The notes under the pieces were generated by a model. The model was not told the DNA's origin. It searched no databases and saw only the letters and a program-made list of their open reading frames with translations. From Streptomyces sp. HM190 (GTDB lineage Bacteria > Actinomycetota > Actinomycetes > Streptomycetales > Streptomycetaceae): 64,000 nucleotides of DNA. This document shows positions 25,429-33,943 of the stretch, one piece after another (within the stretch, counting starts at the first letter, position 1; every line of letters starts with the position of its first letter). Where the stretch lies: positions 7,440,001 through 7,504,000 of the forward strand of contig NZ_CP047318.1 of assembly GCF_009857135.1 (NCBI RefSeq). The letters are read 5' to 3'. A program made the translations under genes and the position numbers.

Positions 25429-26346
25429 GTGCCCAGCATCGATCTCACCGGCAAGGTCGCCGTCGTCACCGGCAGTGGCCGTGGCCTCGGACTGGCCTAC
25501 GCCCAGGCCCTCGCCGCCGCCGGCGCCTCCGTGGTCGTCAACGACATCGACGAGGCCGTGGCCGAAGCGGCCGTGAAGGCCATCACCGAGGCGGGCGGCA
25601 CGGCCGTCGCCGAGGTCGTCCCGGTCGGCACCACCGAGGCCGCCGACCGGCTGGTGGGCCGCGCCGTGGCGGAGTTCGGGCGGCTCGACATCCTCGTCAC
25701 CAACGCGGGCATCCTCCGCGACAAGGTGCTGTGGAAGATGTCCGACGACGACTTCGACGCCGTGATCACCACCCACCTCAAGGGCACCTTCACCTGCGCC
25801 CGCGCCGCCGCGATCCGCATGCGCGAGCAGGGCGAGGGCGGCACCCTGATCCTCGTCGGCTCCCCGGCCGGACAGCGCGGCAACTTCGGCCAGACGAACT
25901 ACGCCGCCGCCAAGGCCGGCATCGCCGCCTTCGCCCGTACCTGGGCGATGGAGCTGGGCCGCGCGAACATCACCGTGAACGCGATCATCCCGGTCGCCGC
26001 CACCGCGATGACCGAGACCATCCCGGTCTTCGCCCCCTACGTGGAGGCCCTGCGCGAGGGCAAGCCGTTCCCGGACTTCCTGCGCAAGGGCGAGGGCTTC
26101 GGCACCCCCGAGGACTGCGCCGCCCTGGTCCCGTTCCTCGCCTCCGAGGCCGCCCGCGGTGTCACCGGCCAGGCGATCGGCATCGGCGGCGACAAGGTGG
26201 CACTCTGGTCGCACCCGCAGGAGATCAAGACGGCGTACGCGAACGGCGGCTGGACCCCCGAGGCGCTCGCCGACGTCTGGCCGACCTCGCTGGGCGCCGA
26301 ACCGCAGACCGTGGGCATCCCCGCCCCGAGGATCCCGGAGGCGTGA
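25429..26346 (+). CDS. Short-chain dehydrogenase/reductase
   Basis: A protein of 305 residues from GTG 25429, preceded by GAAGGGA. The cofactor motif is VVTGSGRGLGLAYA near residue 12 and NDID near 37 suggests NAD preference; NAG is near 93; the active-site serine and YxxxK are in LVGSPAGQRGNFGQTNYAAAKAGI near 140-163. The C-terminal extension of about 50 residues resembles the SDRs of peroxisomal-type hydroxyacyl-CoA and related catabolic dehydrogenases. It heads a four-gene operon with an amidohydrolase, an acyl-CoA ligase and a MaoC hydratase, so it may oxidise a hydroxyacyl or cyclic alcohol intermediate (inference). Confidence 0.88.
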   Translation: MPSIDLTGKVAVVTGSGRGLGLAYAQALAAAGASVVVNDIDEAVAEAAVKAITEAGGTAVAEVVPVGTTEAADRLVGRAVAEFGRLDILVTNAGILRDKVLWKMSDDDFDAVITTHLKGTFTCARAAAIRMREQGEGGTLILVGSPAGQRGNFGQTNYAAAKAGIAAFARTWAMELGRANITVNAIIPVAATAMTETIPVFAPYVEALREGKPFPDFLRKGEGFGTPEDCAALVPFLASEAARGVTGQAIGIGGDKVALWSHPQEIKTAYANGGWTPEALADVWPTSLGAEPQTVGIPAPRIPEA

Positions 26347-27245
26347 TGAGCACCGCAGGTCCCGTCATGAACGTCGACGAACTGGTCGCGATCGACGTCC
26401 ACACCCACGCCGAGGTGTCGTCGAAGAAGGGCACGTCGTCGCTGGACGACCACCTCCACGACGCCTCCTCCGCGTACTTCAAGGTCGAGGGCAAGCGCAA
26501 GCCGACCCTGGAGGAGACGGCCGCCTACTACCGCGAGCGGAAGATGGCCGCCGTGATCTTCACGGTGGACGCCGAGTCCGCGACCGGCACCGAGCCCGTC
26601 CCCAACGAGGAGGTCGCCGAGGCGGCCGCCGCCAACGCGGACGTGCTGATCCCGTTCGCCTCCATCGACCCCTTCCGCGGCCGGGCCGGTGTGAAGCGGG
26701 CCCGCCGCCTGGTCGAGGAGTACGGGGTGAAGGGCTTCAAGTTCCACCCCAGCATCCAGGGCTTCTTCCCCAACGACCGCTCGGTGGCGTACGACCTGTA
26801 CGAGGTCATCGAGGAGACCGGCACCATCGCCCTCTTCCACACCGGGCAGACGGGCATCGGCGCGGGTGTCCCCGGCGGGGGCGGCATCCGGCTGAAGTAC
26901 TCCAATCCGCTGCACGTGGACGACGTCGCCGCCGACTTCCCCCATCTGAAGATCATCCTGGCTCATCCGTCCTTCCCCTGGCAGGACGAGGCGCTGGCGG
27001 TGGCCACCCACAAGCCGGGCGTGCACATCGACCTGTCCGGGTGGTCCCCGAAGTACTTCCCGCCGCAGCTGGTGCAGTACGCGAACACCCTGCTCAAGGA
27101 CAAGGTCCTCTTCGGCTCCGACTATCCCGTCCTCACCCCCGACCGCTGGCTCGCCGACTTCGAGAAGCTGACGATCAAGGACGAGGTCAAGCCGAAGATC
27201 CTCAAGGAGAACGCCGCCCGGCTGCTCGGCCTGACGAAGCCATGA
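26346..27245 (+). CDS. Amidohydrolase family 2 (metal-dependent hydrolase/decarboxylase)
   Basis: A protein of 299 residues. The ATG shares one base with the SDR stop (TGATG), so translation is coupled. Metal-binding motifs of the amidohydrolase-2 TIM barrel are seen: IDVHTHAEV at about residue 17, KGFKFHPS near 133, IILAHPSFPW near 200 and FGSDYPVLTPDR near 258. Members of this family include gamma-resorcylate and 6-methylsalicylate decarboxylases and lactone hydrolases. In this operon it could decarboxylate or hydrolyse a ring intermediate before CoA activation. The precise reaction is not predictable. Confidence 0.87.
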   Translation: MSTAGPVMNVDELVAIDVHTHAEVSSKKGTSSLDDHLHDASSAYFKVEGKRKPTLEETAAYYRERKMAAVIFTVDAESATGTEPVPNEEVAEAAAANADVLIPFASIDPFRGRAGVKRARRLVEEYGVKGFKFHPSIQGFFPNDRSVAYDLYEVIEETGTIALFHTGQTGIGAGVPGGGGIRLKYSNPLHVDDVAADFPHLKIILAHPSFPWQDEALAVATHKPGVHIDLSGWSPKYFPPQLVQYANTLLKDKVLFGSDYPVLTPDRWLADFEKLTIKDEVKPKILKENAARLLGLTKP

Positions 27246-27295
27246 CCACGCCGTGAGGGACACCCCCATGTGCAACGACGGACAGGGGCACAGAC

Positions 27296-28798
27296 ATGCG
27301 CAATGAGGGACTGGGGTCGTGGCCCGCCCGGCGGGCCCGCAAGACCCCGCAGCGCACCGCGCTGATCCACGGCGACACCGGCATCACCTACGCGGAGCTG
27401 TACGAGCGCACCACGCGCCTCGCCCACGCCCTGCGCGCCCGTGGCGTCCGCCGCGGCGACCGCATCGCCTACCTGGGACCGAACCACCCCTCCTACCTGG
27501 AGACGCTGTTCGCCGCCGGCACCCTCGGCGCGGTGTTCGTCCCGCTCAACACCCGCCTCGCCGGACCCGAGATCGCCTACCAGCTCACCGACTCCGGCGC
27601 CAAGGCCCTCGTGTACGCGCCCGGGTTCACCGCACTCGTCGCGGGACTGCCGGGCGACACCGACGTCCGCACGTACGTCGAGACCGGCGCCGAGTACGAG
27701 GCGCTGCTGGCCGGGGCGGACACCGAGCCGATCGACCAGCCCGTCACCGCCGACGACACCTGCATCATCATGTACACCTCGGGCACGACCGGCCGCCCCA
27801 AGGGCGCGATGCTCACGCACGGCAACATCATCTGGAACGCCGTCAACGTCCTCGTCGACCAGGACGTCATCGCCGACGAACGCGCCCTGGTCTCCGCCCC
27901 GCTGTTCCACACCGCCGGGCTGAACATGCTCACCCTGCCCGTGCTGCTCAAGGGCGGCACGTGCGTGCTGGTCGAGTCGTTCGTGCCGGAGGACACCTTC
28001 GACCTCATCGAGCGGCACCGGATCACGTTCATGTTCGGCGTGCCCACGATGTTCGACCAGGTGGCCCGGCACCCGCGCTGGGCCGACGCGGACCTGTCGT
28101 CGCTCAGGATGCTGTCCTGCGGCGGCTCACCGGTGCCGACCCCGCTCATCGCGACGTTCCAGGAGCGGGGGCTCACCTTCCTCCAGGGCTACGGGATGAC
28201 GGAGGCCGCGCCCGGCACCCTCTTCCTCGACGCGGAGCACGCCGTGAGCAAGGCCGGCTCCGCGGGCGTCCCGCACTTCTTCAGCGATGTGCGGGTGGTC
28301 CGGCCGGACATGACCCCGGTCGGCGTGGACGAGCCCGGCGAGGTCGTGGTCCGGGGCCCGCACGTCATGCCCGGCTACTGGGGCCTGCCGGAGGAGACCG
28401 CCGCGGTGTTCGCCGACGGCTGGTTCCGCAGCGGGGACGCCGCCCGCGTCGACGAGGACGGGTACGTCTTCATCGTCGACCGCATCAAGGACATGATCAT
28501 CTCCGGGGGCGAGAACGTCTACCCCGCCGAGATCGAGGACCAGCTCCTCGCCCACCCCGACATCGTCGAGTGCGCGGTCATCGGCGTACCCGACGACAAG
28601 TGGGGCGAGGTGCCGCGCGCGGTGGTCGTCCCGCGCGAGGGCGCCGCCCTGGACCCCGACGAGGTGCTGGCCTCACTGGCCGGACGGCTCGCCAAGTACA
28701 AGATCCCCAAGTCGGTCGTGATCGCCGAGGAGCTGCCCCGCACCGCCTCCGGCAAGTTGCTGAAGGCCCGGGTGCGCAAGCGCTACGGCAACGGCTGA
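27296..28798 (+). CDS. Acyl-CoA synthetase (AMP-forming)
   Basis: A protein of 500 residues. The ATP-binding signature IIMYTSGTTGRPKGAML is near residue 158, GYGMTEAAPGTLF near 297, GWFRSGDAARVDEDGYVFIVDRIKDMIISGGENVYPAEIE near 375-420 and the C-terminal catalytic lysine motif RTASGKLLKARVRKRY at the end. These are the marks of the ANL superfamily, fatty-acyl or aryl-CoA ligase branch. It follows the amidohydrolase after 50 bases in the same direction and probably activates the pathway acid as a CoA thioester. The chain type cannot be told from sequence alone. Confidence 0.92.
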   Translation: MRNEGLGSWPARRARKTPQRTALIHGDTGITYAELYERTTRLAHALRARGVRRGDRIAYLGPNHPSYLETLFAAGTLGAVFVPLNTRLAGPEIAYQLTDSGAKALVYAPGFTALVAGLPGDTDVRTYVETGAEYEALLAGADTEPIDQPVTADDTCIIMYTSGTTGRPKGAMLTHGNIIWNAVNVLVDQDVIADERALVSAPLFHTAGLNMLTLPVLLKGGTCVLVESFVPEDTFDLIERHRITFMFGVPTMFDQVARHPRWADADLSSLRMLSCGGSPVPTPLIATFQERGLTFLQGYGMTEAAPGTLFLDAEHAVSKAGSAGVPHFFSDVRVVRPDMTPVGVDEPGEVVVRGPHVMPGYWGLPEETAAVFADGWFRSGDAARVDEDGYVFIVDRIKDMIISGGENVYPAEIEDQLLAHPDIVECAVIGVPDDKWGEVPRAVVVPREGAALDPDEVLASLAGRLAKYKIPKSVVIAEELPRTASGKLLKARVRKRYGNG

Positions 28799-28830
28799 CC
28801 GATCATCAACTCCTCTCGAAAGCAGGAAAC

Positions 28831-29286
28831 ATGAGCATCACCGTGCACGGCATCGACGAGCTGAAGAAGCTCGCCGGCAGCGACCTCGGCGCCAGTGAGT
28901 GGATCGAGGTCACCCAGGAGCGCGTCAACACCTTCGCCGACGCGACCGGGGACCACCAGTGGATCCACGTCGACCCGGAGAAGGCCGCCGAGGGCCCCTT
29001 CGGCGCCCCCATCGCGCACGGCTACCTGACCCTGTCGCTGTTCATCCCGCTGTTCACCGAGCTGCTGGACGTCGAGGGCGTGTCCACGAAGGTCAACTAC
29101 GGTCTGAACAAGGTGCGTTTCCCCTCCCCGGTGAAGGTCGGCGCCAAGATCCGCCTCGTCGGCAGGCTGGCCTCGGTGGAGGACGTTCCGGGCGGCGTGC
29201 AGATCACCGTCGACGGCACCATCGAGATCGAGGGCGCTCCCAAGCCGGCGGCCGTGCTGCAGAGCCTGTCGCGGTTCTACGCCTGA
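28831..29286 (+). CDS. MaoC-like (R)-enoyl-CoA hydratase/dehydratase
   Basis: A protein of 151 residues, single hot-dog domain. The hydratase motif FADATGDHQWIHVDPEKAAEGPFGAPIAHGYLTLSL at about residues 34-70 contains the catalytic aspartate and histidine. The ATG is preceded by GCAGGAAA. It is the last gene of the four-gene operon and would hydrate the enoyl-CoA formed after activation. Together with the SDR it supplies hydratase and dehydrogenase steps like those of beta-oxidation, while the acyl-CoA dehydrogenase and thiolase are missing here. A strong hairpin follows. Confidence 0.92.
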   Translation: MSITVHGIDELKKLAGSDLGASEWIEVTQERVNTFADATGDHQWIHVDPEKAAEGPFGAPIAHGYLTLSLFIPLFTELLDVEGVSTKVNYGLNKVRFPSPVKVGAKIRLVGRLASVEDVPGGVQITVDGTIEIEGAPKPAAVLQSLSRFYA

Positions 29287-29320
29287 CGGGGGCCCCGCAC
29301 CGGGGCACCCCTGTGACGCC

Positions 29321-29358
29321 GGAGGGCGGAGCACTCCCCCATGGGCGCTCCGCCCTCC
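29321..29358. terminator. Bidirectional hairpin terminator
   Basis: Arms GGAGGGCGGAGC (29321-29332) and GCTCCGCCCTCC (29347-29358) pair perfectly over 12 bases around a 14-base loop. It separates the convergent MaoC and PHP-domain genes and can end both messages. Confidence 0.8.
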
Positions 29359-29421
29359 CGCGGGGACGGCCGGACCGCCGTCGGCCGGACTCCCCCCCGC
29401 GCCCTCGAACGGACCCGACGC

Positions 29422-31083
29422 TCACCGCACGTCCACGAACACCGGGTTCGTGTAGAACCAGGTGTCCTGCCAGGGGTCGCCGTCGCCCGGGGCGTGCGGG
29501 ATCGGTCCGTGGGGGTCGACGGAGGCCCCCAGGTACCCCGGGCCGCTGCGGTTGCCGTCGCTGCCCCGCAGCCGCAGGTAGAACGGCTCGTCGCCGACCG
29601 TGATCGGCACCCGCAGGGTGTACGTGCCCTTGCGGCCCCCGACGTCCTCGGTGTGCACGACCCTGGTGTCCGGCGCCCGCCAGGAGTCCCGGTCGGCCAC
29701 CCGGCCCCGCACCGCGCCCCGGATGACGTCGACGTGGGCCAACTCCGGCAGGATGCCCTGCGGGTTGGGGCGGGAAGCCGTCGTCACGGTCACCGTCAGG
29801 GTGAGTCTCTCGCCCCTGCGGGCCCGGAGCCGGCCGCCGAGCGTCACGCCCCGGCCGGGGGTGCGGTCCCGCTTCACCCGGACCTCCAGGCCGTCCAGCA
29901 GATGACCGTGGTCCAGCCAGACGCGGCCCGCCCGCAGGCCTGCCATCACGGCCCGGTAGCCGTAGCGGGTGACCCCCACATGGGTGCGGCTGAACTGGCC
30001 GGGCCAGAAGTCGCTGCCGGGCTGCGGGGTGTCCGTGTTCACCGGGTCGGGCAGCTTGCCGGTGGTGTCGAAGGTCTGCCCGGCGGGCCAGTCGCCGTTC
30101 TTCCAGGTGTCGAACACGATCCGGTGGGCGTCCGAGTTGGTGGTGACCGAGAACAGTCGGCCCTCGGCGAGCAGGGAGTCCCAGAGTCCGCCCACGGTCG
30201 CCGTCGACCAGTCGAAACCGCCGTACGTGAGGTACGCCTCCGCCGGGTAGCCGGGCCAGGACTGCGCGGACGGCTTGTTCTCGTACTCGCCCCGGACGGA
30301 GTTCGCGCCGCGCCAGCCGGGGATCGCGGCGCCCTGGGCGCCGGGCGCGCCCTCCATGCCGATCATGATCTCGGGGGCCGCGTCCCGCCAGGCACGCAGC
30401 TCGTGCGGGGAGTCGATGCCGAGCCGCATCGGGTGGTTGGCGAGCACCAGTACGTCGTCGACGTACCCCGAACGGCGCTGCTCCGCCAGCCACTGGACGG
30501 CCTTGACGGCGTGCGCCTCGTTGCGGGCCGTGTCCGCGCCGCCCACGGAGCCGTCGGTGTAGCCCAGCAGCTTGCCGTCGTAGGCGCGCTCGAAACGGGT
30601 GAGCAGGTCGACCTCGTGGGGGCCGGGCGTCGTGAAGACCGTGCCGTGCTCGGCGGCCGGGATGTACCACTCCAGGCCCTGGAAGATCAGCTGACGCGGG
30701 TTCTCGGCGCGGGCCCGGAGGATCTCCCGGTGCTCCAGCGCGGCCCCGAGGTCGGCGTGCCCGACGTTGGAGTGCTCGGTGAACACCATCCAGTCGAGGC
30801 CGTACCTCGCTCCCGCCGCGGCCAGTTGGGAGAACGTGTACTTGGCGTCGTGGCTGTACACGGAGTGGACGTGGTGGTCGCCTACGAGGTAGGCGAGGCG
30901 CGGGTCGTCGCCGCTGTGGCCTCTGGGGGCGGCGGCCGCGGGCGCGGCCACGGAGCCCAGGGCGAAGGCCGCGCCGAACAGGCCCGAGGCGCGCAGGAGG
31001 CCACGGCGCGACAGGCCCTGCGCGTCGAGAGCGGCGGGGGAGACGGACGGATCGGCCCAGTCGGGCAGTTGCTGTTCGGACAT
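29422..31083 (-). CDS. Tat-exported CehA/McbA-type PHP-domain metallohydrolase
   Basis: A protein of 553 residues. A twin-arginine signal LSRRGLLRASGLFGAAFALG with cleavage after AAPAAAA is seen at about residues 23-53. The PHP-like metal site begins GDHHVHSVYSHDAKYTFSQL near 68, followed by MVFTEHSN near 97, FQGLEWYIPAAEHG near 134 and NSDAHR near 318. The family contains carbaryl and phosphodiester hydrolases and many proteins of unknown role. It is 24 bases after the exported metallophosphoesterase and in the same direction, so both are probably secreted phosphoesterases of one operon. The true substrate is unknown. Confidence 0.85.
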   Translation of the reverse strand: MSEQQLPDWADPSVSPAALDAQGLSRRGLLRASGLFGAAFALGSVAAPAAAAPRGHSGDDPRLAYLVGDHHVHSVYSHDAKYTFSQLAAAGARYGLDWMVFTEHSNVGHADLGAALEHREILRARAENPRQLIFQGLEWYIPAAEHGTVFTTPGPHEVDLLTRFERAYDGKLLGYTDGSVGGADTARNEAHAVKAVQWLAEQRRSGYVDDVLVLANHPMRLGIDSPHELRAWRDAAPEIMIGMEGAPGAQGAAIPGWRGANSVRGEYENKPSAQSWPGYPAEAYLTYGGFDWSTATVGGLWDSLLAEGRLFSVTTNSDAHRIVFDTWKNGDWPAGQTFDTTGKLPDPVNTDTPQPGSDFWPGQFSRTHVGVTRYGYRAVMAGLRAGRVWLDHGHLLDGLEVRVKRDRTPGRGVTLGGRLRARRGERLTLTVTVTTASRPNPQGILPELAHVDVIRGAVRGRVADRDSWRAPDTRVVHTEDVGGRKGTYTLRVPITVGDEPFYLRLRGSDGNRSGPGYLGASVDPHGPIPHAPGDGDPWQDTWFYTNPVFVDVR

Positions 31084-31107
31084 GGTCGTGCGAAGCCTTC
31101 CGGGAGG

Positions 31108-32961
31108 TCAGTGGTTCATGAACGAGGTGACGGGCAGGGCCCGTCCGACGACGCGGACGTCACCGAGCCGTCCGTGCAGGATCTGGTCGATCCTCCCCGC
31201 GTACTCGTAGCCGCCGAGGATCCACGGCAGTCCCACGGAGGTGAGGCCGACGGCCGCGGCCCTGGGGTTGCGGACGACCGGGCAGCCCTGGACGTACAGC
31301 GTGGTGTGCCGGCCGTCGTTGACGACCGCGAGGTGCCACCACGTCTCCAGCGGGGTCTCGTGGCCCCAGTTGGTCGCGACGCCCTGCTGGTTGAGCGGAC
31401 GCGCCGCCCACTGCGGTTCGCGGTCGTTCGACAGCGACAGCGTGGCGAGCGGCTCGTCCGGGTCGTCCTCGGTCCTGCCCGCGGCGCCGCCCGTGCCGGT
31501 GCGGCCGAGGATGCCGGCCCACGCGTGGCGCGCCGGGTCCCAGTCGGCGGGCAGCCGGTAGAACGCCTCGATGGTGTAACCGTCGGCGAACGTCGCCGAG
31601 TTCAGGGGTGCCCCGTCGACCGTCCGCAGACAGGCGCCCGTCAGCGGCGGCTTCCCGCCGCGGAACTCCAGGCTGCCGTGGCCCGGCTGGTCCGGGTGGT
31701 GGTCGGCGGAGTAGGTGAGGGTGCCGCCGCGGACGGTGACCAGGGTGAGGTCGTTGCCGTGCCCTGAACGGTCCCGTACGAGGCCGTCGACGCTCGTCCC
31801 GTCGGCCTCGCCGTCGAACCGCCAGTACGCGAGTGTGCCCCGCACCAGCATCCTCGACACGGGCCGTGCGGGACGCGCGGGCACCGGGGCGAAGCCCGCG
31901 AACCGCTTCTCGAAGTCGAGGCCGACGGTGAACCGGTCGGCCTGGCCTGAGAGTTCGGCCTCCTGCCGCTCCAGCTCGTTGAGGCCCTCGGCCGCCCGGC
32001 CGAGGATCCACGGGGAGACCGTCTCCACGTCGACGGTGTTCCGGTCGAGGTCGAAGCGGTAGAGACGGATCATCGCGGCGCCGCCGAAGTACCGGTTCTG
32101 GTAGTTCGTCAGGTGCAGATGGACGTCGTTGCCCGCCGCGTTCCGCCGGACCGCGCGGGCCGCCGGCCAGTAGTGCCCGCCCAGCGCGAGGAAGATCTGG
32201 TCGTGGTCCGCGATCAGCCGGTCCCACAGCTGCTGTCCGTACGGGGAGAGGGAGCCGTCCGCGTCGACCAGCTCGTGGGTGGTGAGCACGACCGGCGTCC
32301 TCGGGTGCCGCGCCAGCACCGCCTCGGCCCACGCGTAGCCCTTCGCCGACAGCCGCCAGTCCAGAGCGAGCACCATCCACCGCCGCCCGCCCGCCTCGAA
32401 GAGGTGGAAGGAGTTGTAGCCGTCCGGGGAGGCGCCCCCGAACGTCCGCCGTCCCTCGAACCGTTCGGGGCCGAAGACATCCAGGTAGGGGGTCGGGCCC
32501 CGCTGGTCGTCGGTGGAGGAGCGGACGTCGTGGTTGCCCGCGAGGACGCTGTAGCCGACGCCCCTCCGGTCGAGCAGCCGGAACGCCTCGCCGATCGCCC
32601 CGCACTCCTGCCGTGTGCCGTTCTGCGTCAGGTCGCCGAGATGGGACAGGAAGACGATGTTCTCCTCCCGCCCGTGCTCCAGCACGTACCGCAGGGACGC
32701 CTCCACGGGCGCCCTGTCGATGCTCGGCCCGTCGAAGAGGTACTGCGTGTCCGGCATCACCGCCAGCGTGAACCGGCGGCTGTCGGGGTCGGGCCGCCAC
32801 CGCGCCACCGCGGGCGACTCGGCGGCGGCCCCCGCGGTCCCGGCCGCCGGGACGACCGCCCCCGCCGCACCCATCAGCGCGGTCGCCCGCAGGAAGTTCC
32901 GTCTGCCGGCGCCGGCCTGCGGGGCCGCCTCGCCCTGGTCGTGCTCATGCGAAGTACACAC
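31108..32961 (-). CDS. Secreted metallophosphoesterase with C-terminal LamG-like domain
   Basis: A protein of 617 residues from GTG 32961, which has GGAG just upstream. RRNFLRATALMGAAGAVVPA near residue 24 is a Tat-like signal. The phosphoesterase metal motifs are VMPDTQYLFDG near 74, FLSHLGDLTQNG near 110, LAGNHDVRSS near 145 and GGHYW near 268. From about residue 400 a concanavalin-like LamG fold is suggested by LAYWRFDGEADG, FADGYTIEAFYRLPADWD and HLAVVNDGRHTTLYVQG. A secreted calcineurin-type phosphoesterase with a glycan-binding domain fits removal of phosphate from a polymer outside the cell. It is probably co-transcribed with the PHP-domain gene. Confidence 0.88.
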   Translation of the reverse strand: MCTSHEHDQGEAAPQAGAGRRNFLRATALMGAAGAVVPAAGTAGAAAESPAVARWRPDPDSRRFTLAVMPDTQYLFDGPSIDRAPVEASLRYVLEHGREENIVFLSHLGDLTQNGTRQECGAIGEAFRLLDRRGVGYSVLAGNHDVRSSTDDQRGPTPYLDVFGPERFEGRRTFGGASPDGYNSFHLFEAGGRRWMVLALDWRLSAKGYAWAEAVLARHPRTPVVLTTHELVDADGSLSPYGQQLWDRLIADHDQIFLALGGHYWPAARAVRRNAAGNDVHLHLTNYQNRYFGGAAMIRLYRFDLDRNTVDVETVSPWILGRAAEGLNELERQEAELSGQADRFTVGLDFEKRFAGFAPVPARPARPVSRMLVRGTLAYWRFDGEADGTSVDGLVRDRSGHGNDLTLVTVRGGTLTYSADHHPDQPGHGSLEFRGGKPPLTGACLRTVDGAPLNSATFADGYTIEAFYRLPADWDPARHAWAGILGRTGTGGAAGRTEDDPDEPLATLSLSNDREPQWAARPLNQQGVATNWGHETPLETWWHLAVVNDGRHTTLYVQGCPVVRNPRAAAVGLTSVGLPWILGGYEYAGRIDQILHGRLGDVRVVGRALPVTSFMNH

Positions 32962-32993
32962 CTGTGCTCCGTGGGGAAGTCCGTGGAAGGTCC

Positions 32994-33054
32994 GAGGGAA
33001 AGGGGGGAGGGGGAAGCGAGGGGGAAAGGAGTGAGAGGGGGGGAGGGGGGTGGG
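32994..33054 (+). repeat. G-rich polypurine tract with G-quadruplex potential
   Basis: About 60 bases on the plus strand are almost entirely purine, with runs of five to seven Gs separated by A-rich spacers and only one C and two T interruptions. It lies between the lacZ relic and the metallophosphoesterase, immediately upstream of the latter on its template side. Such a tract can form G-quadruplex or triplex structure and is uncommon in this genome, which mixes G and C. Confidence 0.75.
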
Positions 33055-33055
33055 T

Positions 33056-33943
33056 TCAGCGCGCGCGCAGCGTCCACGACCAGCGGTGGACGCCCGGCGG
33101 CACGCGATACGACGGTGAGGTGTCGGGCCCGCACGACGCCGTGCCGAGGCCCCGGTACGCCGCGTGGATGTGCACCACACAGCCCGGCCGGGGCACCGGC
33201 TCGTCGTGGTGCCCGACGGCCGCGAGGTCCGCCGCGCGGTACCGGTTGACGGAGACCTGCCGGGGCCCGTCGAGCCGCACCGACAGCTCGTGACCGGCCC
33301 CCGACGGCGTGAAGTGCCGTACACCGTGCCGCCCACCGCTCTCCTGCGGGCGCAGACACGGCGTGAACAGCTCGTCGACGGCGGCCGAGTGGTGCCCGAC
33401 CGGCCGCAGCACCTGCCAGGCGCCCTCGCCCTCGACGGACAGCCGTGCCGGGGCGGCGATCTCGCGGTGCTCGTACATCACCGGCTTCGGGGTGCGGCCG
33501 GGGAAGACCACCGGGTCGGCGACGAACGCGCCGTCGTGGATCGTCCCGTCGACGTCACCGCCGTACGCCCGGCGCGGTCCGGGGGCGGTGACACCGTTGT
33601 CGTACAGCCCGGCGCCCCCACGCCCGGCCGGTCGTCCGTCGTTCACACGCTGGAGGATGCCGTGGTCCCGGAACTCACCGATGAACCCGCCCTGAAGACC
33701 CGGGGTCGCCTCGATGGCCGCCCACGTGTCGGCGAGGGTGCCGTTGCTCTCGCCCATGGCGTGCGCGTACTCGCACCGGATCAGCGGCCTGGTCTGCTCG
33801 CCGGGAAGCGCGTGCGCCGGGGGATCGGTGGCGCGGGGCCAGGGGCTCGACGGGGCGTTCATCGGCGGGCGTCCTCCGCGGCGAGGTCGCGGGCGGCGGG
33901 GCCGGCCCGGGGGGAGGACGGGGGCGAGCAGCGCGTCGGTCAT
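33056..33943 (-). pseudogene. Beta-galactosidase (GH2, LacZ type) relic with large internal deletions
   Basis: The frame of 295 codons starts with an ATGA overlap at the phosphodiesterase stop. It carries the LacZ nucleophile segment RPLIRCEYAHAMGESNGTL and LQGGFIGEFRDHGIL, then RRAYGGDVDGTIHDGAFVADPVVFPGRTPKPVMYEH, and finally domain-5 pieces LRPQESGGRHGVRHFT, AYRGLGTASCGPDTSPSYRV. A full LacZ has about 1000 residues. The N-terminal sugar-binding domains and the acid/base glutamate region are missing, and another piece is lost between about residues 155 and 170 of the relic. The first 28 residues are arginine/proline-rich and look out of frame. It stays open but cannot be active as LacZ. Confidence 0.85.
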
